A DNA stretch of 64,000 nt, from positions 53,742-117,741 of the forward strand of contig MNCI01029396.1 in NCBI GenBank assembly GCA_015680685.1, given 5' to 3'. Below the pieces are notes generated by a model that worked only from the letters and a program-made list of their open reading frames with translations, did no database searches and had not been told where the DNA came from. Below, piece after piece: positions 21,501 to 34,053 of the stretch. The DNA comes from Gnetum montanum. Taxonomy: Eukaryota; Streptophyta; Gnetopsida; Gnetales; Gnetaceae. The first letter of the stretch is position 1. Each line of letters begins with the position of its first letter. The position numbers and the translations under genes were made by a program.

Positions 21501-24500
21501 GTTTTTGAAATTGTGTTGTGATATGGTTGCGTTACTCCATTGAGCTTTTTTGGTTAATGTTCCCTTCGGATTGATACCTAGGTGATCTAGGATCGGATCC
21601 TTATGTATTTTGAAGAGTTGCTTGATGGTAATGTTCTATGCTCCTCTTGAGGGGATAGATGAGATATCGTGAGCAACTGATGTGTTGCTCTCCGTAAGAA
21701 TATAAACAATGGCGTTGTGGTGATGTCCTCCACTTGTTTATTTGTGGTTGGACTAGTTATGATTGTATGCAATATGATTGAGAGGAGTTCTATTGGCAAC
21801 TCAAGAATTTTGTTGCTCATGGAGCTCCCATCTCAGGTCTCCAGTGATTCATCTGGGATGAATTGGACTGAGTCTCCACTTCGGTTTCCATCGAGATGAC
21901 ATGTTTTGAGATGGAATTTGTTGAATCATGCAGGATATGATATCCTTGGCACTCCCACTCATGATGGATATAGTGAGTATGGGAGTATACAAATGGGGAC
22001 AAGATGGTTCCCAGGTACCTCAGGATGGAGGTATTTCAGACATGTGCTCTTGGTGAGCCTTGTTCTGGGTGGACTAAAACCTTTGCCGGTAGACTTTGAA
22101 CGTTCATGTTTGTGATTGTATGTTTCTCTATTTTTGTATGCGTGTCTTCTTGGTTGCGCTTTCAAATTCTACATGTGTGTTATCATGGTTGCGTCTATCA
22201 TTCGTAATGCAAGGCTTAATGTTTTACGTGGTATGATGACTTATGGTTGGGAATGTTAAGGATGCAATGGTTGTTTCTGTCATCCCAAAGCCAAACGGTT
22301 GTTGTCTTGTTTGATAATTTCTTGTGCATGAGACATGATTGCCCTTATTATAGGTCCTTGCGAGTTGTGCTCCTTTGTTGAGCTGGTGTTGTTGCCCTTT
22401 GGTATTGTGGCATCACTATTTTGATTGATGACATTTCTTGGTCACTTTGATTCAAAGACTATTGGTGTGGGTCATCCTATTGTTGGTTCTTGTTGGGACC
22501 TTACCTTGTTTGATGAGAGTATTTTTGTGAAAGCATCCTCGGTGATTTTGCTCATTGTTGCAATAATTGGTTTGATATAGACTTTTTGTTGGATATACCT
22601 TAGACTTCCTCCTTATTTTTGGGTTGAGTTGATGATTTTCTATTGCCCATGACTCATACAAGTGTGTTGAAATTTTGGTCCTGGTTGAGGCCAATGTTAG
22701 TTTCTGGGTATGATTTTTCTGTGTGAATCTTGAAATTATGAGAGTGTGATATCTCTCTCTTAGTGTGTCTCATGATGAAATCGTTTGTTTGAGTGGGGAT
22801 CAGATTCCTTCATCAATGTTTTGCTTGATTGATCTATATACATGTTGTTGAGGTCTTGAATTTCAGAATGTGCAAGAGTGATATGACCTTGTTATGTGAT
22901 CATGCTTGATGGTTGAATGAGGCTATTGTGCTAATCATGATCCTGCTAACTTCTATGTTTCTGAGCTCATGTCTCAGTGTTTGCAAGTTACACAGGTACA
23001 AAGATGTAGCCAGTGGTGACCTCAGTTGATTCTGTGAGCACTATGTCTATGGGGAAGATATGTGCTCTTGAGACCTTCATGAATTGATTAATTGGTCTTA
23101 GAATCCCAACATTGGGTTGTGGATTTATCAGTACCTTGGCTGTGATGGATTAGCAGGTAGATTATGATTTGTTTGCCTCTCAGTTCTAGGGAAGCACTAA
23201 CAGAGGATGGTGATCTGTCCTAGACCCTACGGATATTGGGCTAGCAAATGGCATGAAATGGTATCCTTGGCCATACCAGATACTGATGGCCTAGGAGTGG
23301 CCAATGCAATGAGGTCCCACTATGGCAAGATGGTGGATACTCAGTTAGTATGTTTCGTTATTCGATCGTTGTGTTCGTGTCTCGAATCATTTTCATTCAA
23401 GGTTACTCGTGCAATTGGTTCAGTGTGTCAAATCGTTTTCGTTCAAGGTTACTCATGCAGTTGGTTCAGTGTGTTGAATAATTTTTGTTTAGGGTTACCC
23501 ATGCAGTTGGTTCAGTGTGATGGTAGATCATGAATCTTTTGAGACAGTGTACAATGACAGATGATTATTTACGCTTCATGACAGAGATAGGTTTTTCTTA
23601 GAACAGCATGGTTCTTCATGGTATGCTCTTGGTGGCCTAAATCCTTTAGCCTAGGATGGCCTTGGGTAGTTTGTCCTATAGCCTTTTAGGGCTAGGTAGT
23701 ATCCCCAAATACCATGTAAGTTCCCATATATGAATGTAATCCTATCCTTGGGTGTGCAAAATGTATCCTTGTGGTATTCTCAATTCGGTTGTATGCACTT
23801 AAAAGTGCTGGATGTATTCCCTATGTGACTCAGTTTGTCTCCTGGTTGTATTACCTATGTGACTTAGTTTGTCTCCTAGTTGTAGTCCTATGTCACACAC
23901 TATGACAAGGCCAAGCTCGATGTATGGTGTTTTCCTGGTGCTTGTTTTGAAGTGCCCTTGCTGTATGTTGTAAATGGCCTTTTTGCCTTGATGTATAATT
24001 TTGCTGAAAACCTCATGAGAAATTTTTCAGTTGTGATATGGTGTTGAAACGAATGGACCAGGGTATGTCCTTTCCCATGATGATTTTGAACTGGTGTCAT
24101 GTGTTCTTGATGATGTTGGCATTCCTTGATGGTGTATTCTTGGTGAATGTCCTTGAGACAGGACAAATCTTGGGAACACATTCTCTTGTGTTCTTGAACT
24201 GGCAAAGATCTTGTCCATAGATGATTGATGGTGGATAAAAGTTGAATCAATATGATTTCTAGCGGAGAATTTGAGTCAAGTTTTGGGTATTGGCGCCTAG
24301 AATCGCTCCTCCATGTTGGTTGTGATCATGGAGCAGTTGTCAAAATGTTGGGATGGTGGTCCGTCCTTGCATAAATGACATTACATATATAGAAAGTGTG
24401 ATTCCCTTGGTGGCCTCACTTGGTGGGCTTGAATGTGATTGAAACACTTGAGCTGATGCTTTCATGATTGTGGGCTTCTAATGGTTTGTGCATGTTGTTG

Positions 24501-26858
24501 GGCTCTTGTGACTAATTTCCTTTGGTGCTTTGGAGAGCTATGATGCACTCTCATAGATTGGGACTTACTGCTGCATTGTTGTCTATGGTGTGATTCCGTG
24601 ATTGGAGACTCGTTGTGCCTAATAGGCTATGGTGTCTTGCTGAATTTTCCTATGTACCTTGTCCCTTATGTACATTGATGTATTATAGAGTCCCTCATTG
24701 ATGTCCCTCACTAATGTATTATTCCATGTCTCTGGTGTGATGTTAATCCATGTTGGTGATCTCACCTCCCTAGTGGGATAGCAGAGTTGATCATGAGGGA
24801 TCATTCTTCATTTCAATGGATGCCCTCTTTAGTTCATAAAATAATAAGGTAGGTGGTATTGAGATGGTTGTCTCCTATAAGTAGTTGATGTTTGGGATGT
24901 GTTCCTAGCTATGGTCCTATGTTCATGAACTTGTGGGGCTTGCTCTCAGCGATAGAATGTTGTTACCTTGTTGAAATTCATGAAACCTCCTCTATGAGGT
25001 CATGTTGTTGATGTAAATTAAAGATACATATTGCTCTTCTTGTATGCAAGGCATGATCTTGTGTACTCTCATAGTTTTGGGATCTTCAGAGGAACTTTCT
25101 TGTTGGGGTTCTCTGGTAGACCATCCTTGTTGTAAACCCTTCGGGGGTGAATCATGTTGTGTTTGAGCTATAAATGATGTTGATGAAAGCCCATTCCATG
25201 AAAAAACTATCTTGAAAACCTGGTCCTCCTATGGGCAAGATGTTGTTGTTGACTTGTGTCTGTTGTTTGGGTTGAATGATAATAGGTAGTGGTGCGGCCT
25301 TGTCCACCACAAATTCATGTAAATAGGCTTGACTAGGGTGTATGAAACAAAAACCCAGATCTCCCAAGATGAAATGGAAATCCCTCTTAATCAAAGGGAT
25401 GAATTGCTTGGTGTCTCAAATTGTTCTCAAGGTGAAAATTGATTTTGGGTAAGACTTGTGAACCCATGTATTCCCTTAGCTGGTGACAGTTCCACAATAT
25501 GGTTCTATTGGCTATATTGACTACTTGGGTGTGTATGATGGGTAAGGTGTAGTTGGGCTACTATACTTACCTATGGAAGAAACCTCCCAAAGAGGATCCT
25601 TCCTGCAAGTGCAAAATCTACTGAAAGATGTTGATCGTGAGACTGGCAGTCGTTCTTGATATGGTGGGGAAATGCAAATTCTGAGAATGTTGATGTTCCT
25701 TGGAGAATTCATGATTTGGTTACTCTCTTAGGTGACTATATTTGTTCCTAGACCTTGTGGTCAGAAAATGGTGCTTGTTCCATAACTTGGAGTTGATGGA
25801 TAGCTTGCATGTGGCAAATGTGGGTGATCCTTCTCCATGAATAGGATATTATGGTTGCATTCATTGATGTGCTTATGGTTGATATGAGACAGGTGATGGA
25901 GGAATTTCTTGGGGTTGGCTACCCAATTGACCCTCCCTTGTTCTAACATTTGAGCAGGCATTCTCGATGTTGGACAATCACAAGAGGTGTTGATGACTAT
26001 GGGGGCTTGTTGTATGTTAGCCTCCTGGAGAAGTTTCCAAACAGATTTTTGGATCTTCTCTCTCATTAAAATACTATGGAATGATGAATGATGAATTGAG
26101 GCATGCAATGCTGGTGTCTGCAAACGACAAGGTCAAGCTCAAGGATTTGTTCTTGTGCCTTGTTTGTAAGGGTGAACATGCTTGACACCCTTCATACCAG
26201 CTTGAACAAACATGATGAAAAAAAATAAAAAAAATAAAAAAATAGAATGCACATGGTACCGGTACATGTAGAATCAGTGCTTGGATAGTTGCACTGGTGA
26301 GACCCCATGGGTCTCGATGTGAGTAGCAGAACATGGAGTTCTGGCAAGCATGAGTTGCTTGTGGAGACATGGCTCTTCGGAGCATGCTCTCCCTCTTGGT
26401 GTGATGTTCCCAAGTCCCTCACCAGGGGTAGTGGCCCTGGTGAGCCCTCTAAAAAAAAGAGAAAGAAAATCAATGGTTGCTGAGATGCCATTCACAGAGA
26501 ACTCGGTGGGACTTGTGGAAGATGAGGTGTCTTCTTGCATAAGTTATGGGTTTATGCAAGAAGATATCTCTAGACCCTCATAAGGGACGGATCTATGGGA
26601 CATCTTAGAGACATTGGGCCTTTGGGTTGGACTCTCCCACTCGTATAGAGAAGGGATGTCTATGGGCTTCCTCCAATTGCCCTTGCGTTTCATGCAAGGC
26701 ATTAGATGGAAGGACGTATCAGGTGTTGGGGTTGGTACCTTCCTTCAAGCCTGGCATCAAGGAGTTGATGGACCCTGGAATTGACAGAGTTCCAACCCAT
26801 GTAGACGTGTACACTCGAAGATATCCTAGGCTTTGCTCCAAGGAAGTCGCTTCTTTAT
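21501..26858 (+). other. Non-coding interior of RT-3
   Basis: G/T-biased plus strand, rich in TGTTG, TTGGT and GATGG words. The longest open frames are about 80-120 codons (for example minus 25761-26123, minus 23900-24250, plus 23207-23533) and none contains a retroelement motif. Two local tandem repeats lie at 23365-23520 and 23815-23890. Whether it was never coding or is decayed beyond recognition cannot be settled by eye. Confidence 0.6.
23365..23520 (+). repeat. Imperfect tandem repeat, about 60-bp unit, inside RT-3
   Basis: Units contain GGTTACTCRTGCARTTGGTT followed by CAGTGTGT..AAT.RTTTTYGTT. Two full units and a part are visible: GGTTACT at about 23401, 23441 and (as GGTTACC) 23493, with spacing shortened in the first unit. 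Confidence 0.6.
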
Positions 26859-26870
26859 GTGGGGGAGGAT
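26859..26870 (+). promoter_or_regulatory. Polypurine tract of RT-3
   Basis: GTGGGGGAGGAT ends at the first base of the right LTR; purine-rich, as expected for the plus-strand primer. Confidence 0.75.
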
Positions 26871-27456
26871 TGTGAGAGATGTCCCAAGTGGTGGTTCTCT
26901 TGGGCTCTCCCCATGGTTCGGGGACCATGGAACACTCTGAGGTGCCCTCGGGTGGCTCTCAAGTGTTACAAAACCCACCCTAGCTTGGTGGTACCAAGCT
27001 AGAAATAGGGCACCCTCCTATTGCAACTCTCTTCTCTAAGTCCTCTTCCTTTACTCTTCTCCGTGGAGAACTACATGGCCCTAATTCTATGGTGGTCATA
27101 GATATGTAGGTAACCAAGACTGGATAGTTTTGGTGCTGTGCCAGGCCACACCTTGTACCAGATCGTGAGGGGTCTGGGGGTGAGCCACCTTCCCTTGTAG
27201 GTGCATCGTCTTCCCTCTCACCGGTGTTGTCTATAATGTTGTGTGTCTATGCTTGTTTGAATGGTTCTCGTTTTGGAGTTGGTTTCCCTCCATGAGGTGA
27301 GTGGTCATGTATGTTCAGAAGCTATGCTTCTACTTGCACTCACTTGTGAGTTGCTTGCTTTCTTGGAGGCGTATTCCCCAGGTCTTTCACCCTAGATCCA
27401 TTGGATCTTTGTCAATTCCTCAGGGTGTCGAGCAACGTCGGGGCAACGTTGTTACA
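26871..27456 (+). repeat. 3' LTR of RT-3
   Basis: 586 bp, 94.2 percent identical to the left LTR by hand count, followed by the target duplicate TGTAT. Confidence 0.95.
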
Positions 27457-27461
27457 TGTAT

Positions 27462-28728
27462 AGCTTTTTTTGGGAATACAAATTTGCCAATTTTTTTCTA
27501 AAAAAAATACCAATTATTTTCAGAGTTTATGAAAAATTTTATTAAGTTGGTAGACCCTTTAGATCTGGTGAATAGTAAAAACATCATTCAAAAAATGAGA
27601 AAATTACCAAGTGTTCTTGGTAATATTTGAAATAAATTAACTAAATTTGCAAGTGTAATACTCCATCTATATATAATGTACTCAAATGTAAAATATTGAA
27701 GTAAACTATGGTGTTGTTGTGGTATTCATCTTCAATACTATTTGCATTGCACATTCCACATATTCATTTTTTCTATCATCTATAGTTTCCATCTTTTTCT
27801 TTGCAAAAAGTTTTAAATCATAATAGATTCATCATCAATTACAATTGATTCCTCAAGAATTATAGGGAATAAATAGTATTACAATTAAATAAAAATAGCT
27901 AATTGTAGGGGAAAAAGGAAACAGAAAATAAGAAAAAATATATATAATAATACCATAAAAAGGGGTTTTGTGCTTGGAGGTTCTTGATGGTGTTATCCCC
28001 CACCATTTTATCCAATAATATGATAAAAAAAATCTAGTTATTGAAAATATTTAGTACAAATAGGAAGGTGGAGAAGGTAGGGAACAGAAGGGGTTGTTGC
28101 TATTTTAATTTTCAAATTGTGTTAAGGGATAGGAGTGTATGGTGTATAGGAATAGTGGGTATAAGAAGATAGTGCCTTTTAGAAATAATAGATATATTAT
28201 ATATTTAAAAAAAATGCTAAAACAAACAAAAAAAAACATAATTCAAAAGAATACATTAAAGAATATAACCAAGTTCAAGAGGGAGGATGCATCAAAAAAC
28301 AAAAACAAAAACAAAAATAAGAGGATGCATTGTTCCTTAAGGTGTACATAAGATTAACAAGGGAAAATAGTGCATCATAATTAAATTTACAACTTCTAAC
28401 ATGTAAGGAAATGAGTTTGTTTTTGTTCCTAAATTATTATGGATTACAATAGATAATTATCAATACAGTAGATAAACCAAAATTCAACTCATTTTTTGCA
28501 AGATTCGCTTAGTCAAATTATAAATATATATTATAAATATATAACTAAGATAGTAAATAACCATATAACATATTGCAATTTATTTTAAAAATAAAAATGA
28601 AAAAATTTAGTGTGAGAGAATACATAAAACTAAGTAGAAGCTTTAAGAAAATTTTTAGGTTGCTTATTTTTGGTTAAAACAAGCAACCAATCTAAGTGAC
28701 TAAAATAGCCTTGAGCTCAAATACTATT
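27462..28728. other. AT-rich stretch, no gene recognised
   Basis: Between RT-3 and RT-4. A/T-rich with A runs and short AT repeats (AAAAACAAAAAC near 28300, TATAAATATATA near 28520). A 70-codon lysine-rich open frame at 28139-28351 is low-complexity and not credited. Confidence 0.5.
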
Positions 28729-29463
28729 TGATAAATCCAAATATTTTGAGCCAATACATTATCGTATCTCACCATACATTATTGGAAAAATGATATCACA
28801 AGATGTATGCTAGCCTATATAAGCAACACTTGGGTTCATAGATCCATAGTAGTTTTGATAGCTTAGTAATAGAACTTTTTCAATTTAGTACTTAGTAGTG
28901 TGTGCCCACAATGTGATGTTAAGTGATTGAACAGAGTCTTTATTCAAGTGTAATGTACTTGGACGCATTGCATGATTGAAAATAAAGATCAAAATTAATT
29001 TTCATCATTGCAACAACACTTAGTTTTATTTCTATTTTTTATTAGTATATTGTTTTACTGGTTTCATAGTTAATGCTTATGATTTCTTATAGTTTACTTT
29101 TAATGTCATTAAGCAGAATGGGTACAACTAATCTTGAGCACATAAGTGTAACTACTTGGTAACCTAGTAGTACTATCACTTGGTACGCCCAATAGTGTCA
29201 GACTTGGTAATCTCAATAGTAGTTGCACAAAGTTCAAGATGTGACCAAAAGATCGGGACCAACTACTCATCACATAGTCTAGTTTAGATTTGTTTTACTA
29301 TTACTTGGATTTAGAAATTTTTACCTTCACTTCATGTTTATTAGAAGTACAATGGCCAATACAAAATCAATATCATNATTGCCTTATCTATGGAGTTGAC
29401 CGGGATTGCACATGAACATTCGTATCTCATATGGTTGGATGTTGGATACTCCATCGCGCATCA
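28729..29463 (+). repeat. 5' LTR of RT-4
   Basis: 735 bp from TGATAAATCC to CGCGCATCA, one base before the primer site. The start resembles the LTR at 63309 (TGATAAAGTC). TATA at about 28817-28825 (CCTATATAAGC). R/U5 carries ACTTGGTAA / CTTGGTACG repeated words (29155-29215) and the conserved end ATATGGTTGGATGT. Contains the N at 29377. Confidence 0.7.
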
Positions 29464-29464
29464 T

Positions 29465-29482
29465 TGGTGTCGTTGCTGGGGA
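29465..29482 (+). promoter_or_regulatory. Primer-binding site of RT-4 (tRNA-Asp type)
   Basis: TGGTGTCGTTGCTGGGGA, matching the Athila/Tat tRNA-Asp-type site TGGCGCCGTTGCCGGGGA at 15 of 18 positions; all three changes are C to T. Confidence 0.8.
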
Positions 29483-29600
29483 TAAGTCAATGTTATACTA
29501 AGTAATTAATTTTTCAAAGGTTGTTGTATTAGAACCCAAATATAATCTTTACAACCTTAATATAAAGCACACTTAACATAAATCATCAAAAAATGATAAT

Positions 29601-31950
29601 ATGGCTTCACATAATGATCAATCATCACCTCCAAGGACACAAGAAGGAGTAGTGACAGAATTGCTAATGAAGAAGACTAGGGAATGCTAATGCAAGCACA
29701 TATTACTTATGCTCACACTAATCCATATCATCTAGACTTCAGCTTCATATTCCATTAGGATAGACAAATGAGGTGGAGGGATATGCAAGGCAACATAGTT
29801 CTACCTCCCAAACGTGCAGCACTAAACATGCTACAAATTGCTTTAAGAGGAATGCACTTGGGCCAGATTCAAGAAGGGTATCATGTGAATCAACACATGA
29901 CTAGACCCTACAAACCTACAAGGGAGCAGATAAAAAGAGATGCTACTATGGAAATTAAACATGCTCATACCAAAGGAAAGCAAACTAACACATCTATTAT
30001 CATAGAAGAGCTCGATGCTAATTAGTTTATTTTAGAATAACTCCACTAGAATCATGAGGAGCCATCAAGGACACCTATCATTAGACTAGGAGAACCAATC
30101 AAAGCCCAACTTCACTCTACTCTAATATAGACACATAAGGGGGAGGCTACTGACTCAAGATACAAGTGAGACTCTAGGCCAAGGGATCCTGCTAAGTCCT
30201 ACAAGGAAACTAACAAGAGTCATGAAAGGAGAACCAATTGGCACTGTTCTCCTACTACCTTCTCTACTTCATCATGGTCATAAAAGGACTATGATAGGAG
30301 ACAACAAAAGTACCAAGATTTTGATAGAAAAAAGAGAAGATATCATGGTCATGATGATTGATACTCAAGGTATTCTAATTCAGAAGATGAGGGTATGAAA
30401 GAAGGAGACACAAAGAGAGAAGAGAGGATTAAGAAAGGCATGAGCATAGAAGGGCCACTTCTACCATAGAGCTTATGAACTTGATCATGATGATGAACCT
30501 CTTATGGAAACTCAAAACATGATCAACATTTAGGAACTACTCTACATACCAACTAGGCACATGAGAGATAGCCAAATTAAATAATTAGCTATGAATAACA
30601 TGCCAAAATTTGAAGGAGGTTACAACATTGATCCTCAACATCACCTTCAAGCATTCCACAATGCATGTTTCCTTCAAAACATAGAAAGTGATCAGTAGAA
30701 ATTGAAGCTATTTCCTAGAACACTTGTGAAGGAATTAGAAAGATGGTATAGATCACTAGAACCTAAATCCATTAGACGATGGAGTACCATGCTTGAAATT
30801 TTTAATGATAAATATTAGAAATATTCATAAGTGTCAAACCTAAGAAAGCAAATCTAGAACTAGAAATAAGGGACTCAGGGACTCACAAGACCCTTGATGC
30901 AAAAATGGAAAGATATTATTCACTATTACATAGATTCCTAGGTCATGAATTTTTATCAAAGGAACAACTAAGGCATATCATATATGATTAAGAAGCAAAA
31001 AAAAGAGATACCCTTGGGATTTATGCCAAAGGAAGACTATCATAATTAACCACCCATTGGATTCAAATGCTCATCCATCAAGTGACAAAAGAAGAAGAAG
31101 AACTCAAAGAATACAATAGGGATCCATCAATCTGAAAAAAGATATGCACATGTATGTGATACCAAAGAGGAAGAAAACTTGGATCAAGTCATGAAAAAAG
31201 AGATGCTACTAATTCAAAAATTTATTGTCGATGTAGTAGCATAGGTAGCAAAAATGTGGGATTCAGTAGATGAACAATGTACAATGACACTAAAGATCCT
31301 GAAGAAGAAAGTAGAACAAGCACTCAACAAAGGTAGAGACAAAAGAAAAGAAAAAAGAAAATGGAAAAAAGGGAAAGTTACTTCAATAGCTAGGTACTTA
31401 GATGCCAACTCCACAGATGATGAAGGTTGCATTGTGTGCTAGTATGAACATCCTAAGGGATGTTGTTCAGTCATGGTACAACTACAAGAAATTGGGGCAT
31501 ATGCACTTAACCCACAACTTTTTCAAAAACAAATGCCAAAATGGCTATCTTATCCTCAAGGTAACTATAGGCAACAACCTCAACCAATGTACTATCCTAG
31601 TGAAGCCTTGCCACAGCCACAAGAGCACTATCATCAGTAGTGGTAGCAACCATAATCATGGGCCATGCCACCACTATGCCAATAGTATCCATACTAACAA
31701 CTTGATCCTTATTGATACTATGTCCAACATCTAGTCTCACCTAATCATGCAAAAATGTTCAAACCCCACAATACTATTCAATAGAATACCATAGATCGAT
31801 GTCACCAAGGACTAATTTCAACTTATATGTGCATCAACACTTTAGTCCTATATTAGCAGTGCTACCTATTGTTACTTATGAGTCTCAATCCAAGAAATGA
31901 TCATTCTTTATAATGAGCCCAAAGAAGACTCAATAGATGGGGAACATGTC
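29601..31950 (+). pseudogene. gag of RT-4, decayed
   Basis: The start at 29601 (MASHNDQS) matches MASLKDKS at the RT-5 gag start (36830). An 85-codon open piece at 29768-30025 includes MRWRDMQGNIVLPP, also seen in RT-5 (MRCRYI.GNIVLPS) and, less exactly, RT-6. A capsid-like region follows (FEGGYNIDPQHHLQAFHNA near 30615; QLRHIIYD near 30970), then a lysine-rich stretch and the Q/P/Y-rich C-terminus (31550-31740). Several stops. No zinc knuckle seen. Structural protein of the particle by family. Confidence 0.75.
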
Positions 31951-32559
31951 TAACTCCATCCCATCCATATCAAGTCCTTTCCAATGCACTAATTTTCTAA
32001 CTTCATCAGGTCCAAGCATCTTAACTATCATGCTCACACAAACAGTAATCCATTGAATCAAGGTAGGGACTCTTTCATAGAAAAGAACTAATCTAGGAAG
32101 TCCCTTGATTTATCTTCAAATAGTAGGAAAAAAACCATGCAAAGCTCTNACCTGTATCCATCAACCACCCAACAAATGGGCACCCACTAGCTAATTACCA
32201 ATGAAGAAATCCAATCTGATAAGTACATGGAACCAAAAGAGAAGATCTTTACTAACTATGTAGTAGAAATAGATAAGCTAGAAAAATTAAGGAAAATACA
32301 CTCTTACCCTTAGAATAATCAAGATGAAGAAATAGAATAGGGACACTTGGAAATCCCAAACACAATGGAACTAGAATTGTTGTAATTGAAGGCCCTATCA
32401 ACAACATTAGAATATGCATTTTTGAGTAATAAGAAGTTGGTAATTATTAATTCCAACCTAGAGAAGGAAAAAGAATGAAGACTATTAGAAGTTCTCAACA
32501 AATGGCCCACTACATTCACATGTTCTTATGGTGAGATCACAAGAATTGATCCATGAATT

Positions 32560-33900
32560 TGCTAATAGTAGATCTACACTGAACCTACAATCAAACCAAA
32601 ACACCAACCTCAATGAAGACTTAATCCTAAAGTCAAGGAGGTAGTTAAGAAAGAATTGGAGAAGTTTCTAAAGGTAGAATTCATTTATCCAATTGTGGAT
32701 AGTGAATGGATAAGCCCTTTGGTGATAGTTCCAAAGAAGGTAGGTAAATGGTGTGTCTACATCAATTTTTGGCTATTGAATTTAGCCACATTTAAGGATC
32801 ATTTGCAATTATCATTTGTTGATCAAGTCTTGGACACAATTTTAGGACATAAGTACTATAGTTTTCTGGATAATTACAATATATATAATTATATTTTCAT
32901 TTCATCAAAGGACCAAGAGAAAACCATGTTCACCAATCCATGGGGAACATTTTCTTACAGACATATACCTTTTGATTTGTGCAATGCGCCAACAACCTTC
33001 TAGAGACTACTTTTAAGCATCTTCCAAAAGTAGATAGGAAATGGTGTTGAAGTTTTCATGGATGATTTCTCCACATATGAGTTGGATTTCAAGTAATTCC
33101 TAGATCGATTGAAGTAAGTACTTAAAAGATGTGTTGAAATGAATCAGAAGCTCAATTGGTAGAAGAGCCATCTTATGGTCTAGAAAGGCATAGTACTAGG
33201 ACACAAAATCTTTCAAAAAGACATAGAAGTAAATCATAAAAAAATAAAATTCATCCAAAATATCACTCAAAGGCTATATATAGTAAGAGATGTAAGATCC
33301 TTTTTGGGCCATACAAGATACTACAAAAGATTTATTAAAAACTTCTTGAAAATAGTCAAATCACTGGTAGAACTCACAAAGAAGGATGCACCTTTTGAGT
33401 GGATTGAGACACGTGAAAAAATGTTCAAAAATTTGAAAGAAAAGTTAGTTGATACACCAATCCTTCAATCTTTAGATTGATCAAGGCCTTTTCATATCAT
33501 GACTAATGCCTCCAATTATGCACTTAGCACAGTACTAACATAACTTCATGATCAAAAGAGACCATACTACATACACTATGCTAGTAGGAGCATCACTAGA
33601 GCACAATTAAAATCCATCACAACTAAAAGGGAGCTAATGGCCATGGTGTATGTGGTTGAAAAATTTAGACATTTTGTGCTCGGTTACTAGATCTATATCT
33701 ACACAAGTCATAGTGCCATCTGATTTTTAATAAACAAGTCAACAGCCAGTCCTAGAGTGATAAGATGGCTTGTGATTCTTCAAGAGTTTGACATCAAAAT
33801 GATTGATAAAAAAGGGATAGACAATGTTGTAGCTGACCATTTATCAAGGTTTAAATGGGACATAGACAACTAAGTAGAACCCTTATCAAACCAATTTCCT
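32560..33900 (+). pseudogene. Reverse transcriptase and RNase H of RT-4, decayed
   Basis: A 115-residue open piece (32656-33003) shows the RT fingers and palm: YPIVDSEWISPLVIVPKK, INFWLLNLATFKDH, SFLDNYNIYNY, KDQEKTMFTNPWGTFSYRHI and LCNAPTTF. The catalytic FMDD is intact at about 33055-33066. RNase H at 33480-33880: MTNASNYALSTVL (first Asp changed to Asn), TTKRELMAMVYVVEKFRHF (Glu kept), YTSHSAI (Asp changed to Ser) and VVADHLSRF (Asp kept). At least eight stops. The protease upstream is interrupted at PCKAL by the N at 32149, so its active site cannot be read. Confidence 0.88.
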
Positions 33901-34053
33901 AATGAGGACCTCTTCACTAGAACAAGAAAGGCTGCAAGTTAAATAGAACAACCATGGATTGTAGAGCACCTAATGTATCTCACCACACAAGAGCTTCTTG
34001 TTGAATGAAATAGAAAACAACATGAAAAATTCCTTCACAAAGCTAAAAAATAC

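Larger units (their letters stand above)
20901..27456 (+). mobile_element. RT-3: complete LARD-type LTR retrotransposon without recognisable proteins
   Basis: Two 586-bp LTRs (20901-21486 and 26871-27456), both starting TGTGAGAGATG and ending GTTGTTACA, flanked by a 5-bp target duplication TGTAT (20896-20900 and 27457-27461). A tRNA-Met-type primer site lies next to the left LTR and a purine tract next to the right one, so transcription is to the right. The 5384-bp interior has only short open frames, many overlapping on opposite strands, and no gag, protease, RT or integrase motif that I can find. This fits a large retrotransposon derivative (LARD) moved by proteins of another element. The LTRs differ at 34 of 586 positions by hand count (5.8 percent) with no indels, making this the best preserved insertion in the window. 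Confidence 0.93.

Noticed and set aside
23207-23533. 108-codon open frame in RT-3
   Set aside because: Its C-terminal half is the tandem repeat translated (VTRAIGSVCQIVFVQGYS type) and its N-terminal half has no recognisable motif.
26074-26540. Four overlapping open frames of 77-103 codons in the 3' part of RT-3
   Set aside because: Several frames on both strands of one GC-richer stretch, with no domain; typical of chance in non-coding retroelement DNA.
28139-28351. 70-codon lysine- and asparagine-rich open frame
   Set aside because: Low-complexity A-rich DNA; the KNKNKNK run comes from an AAAAAC repeat.
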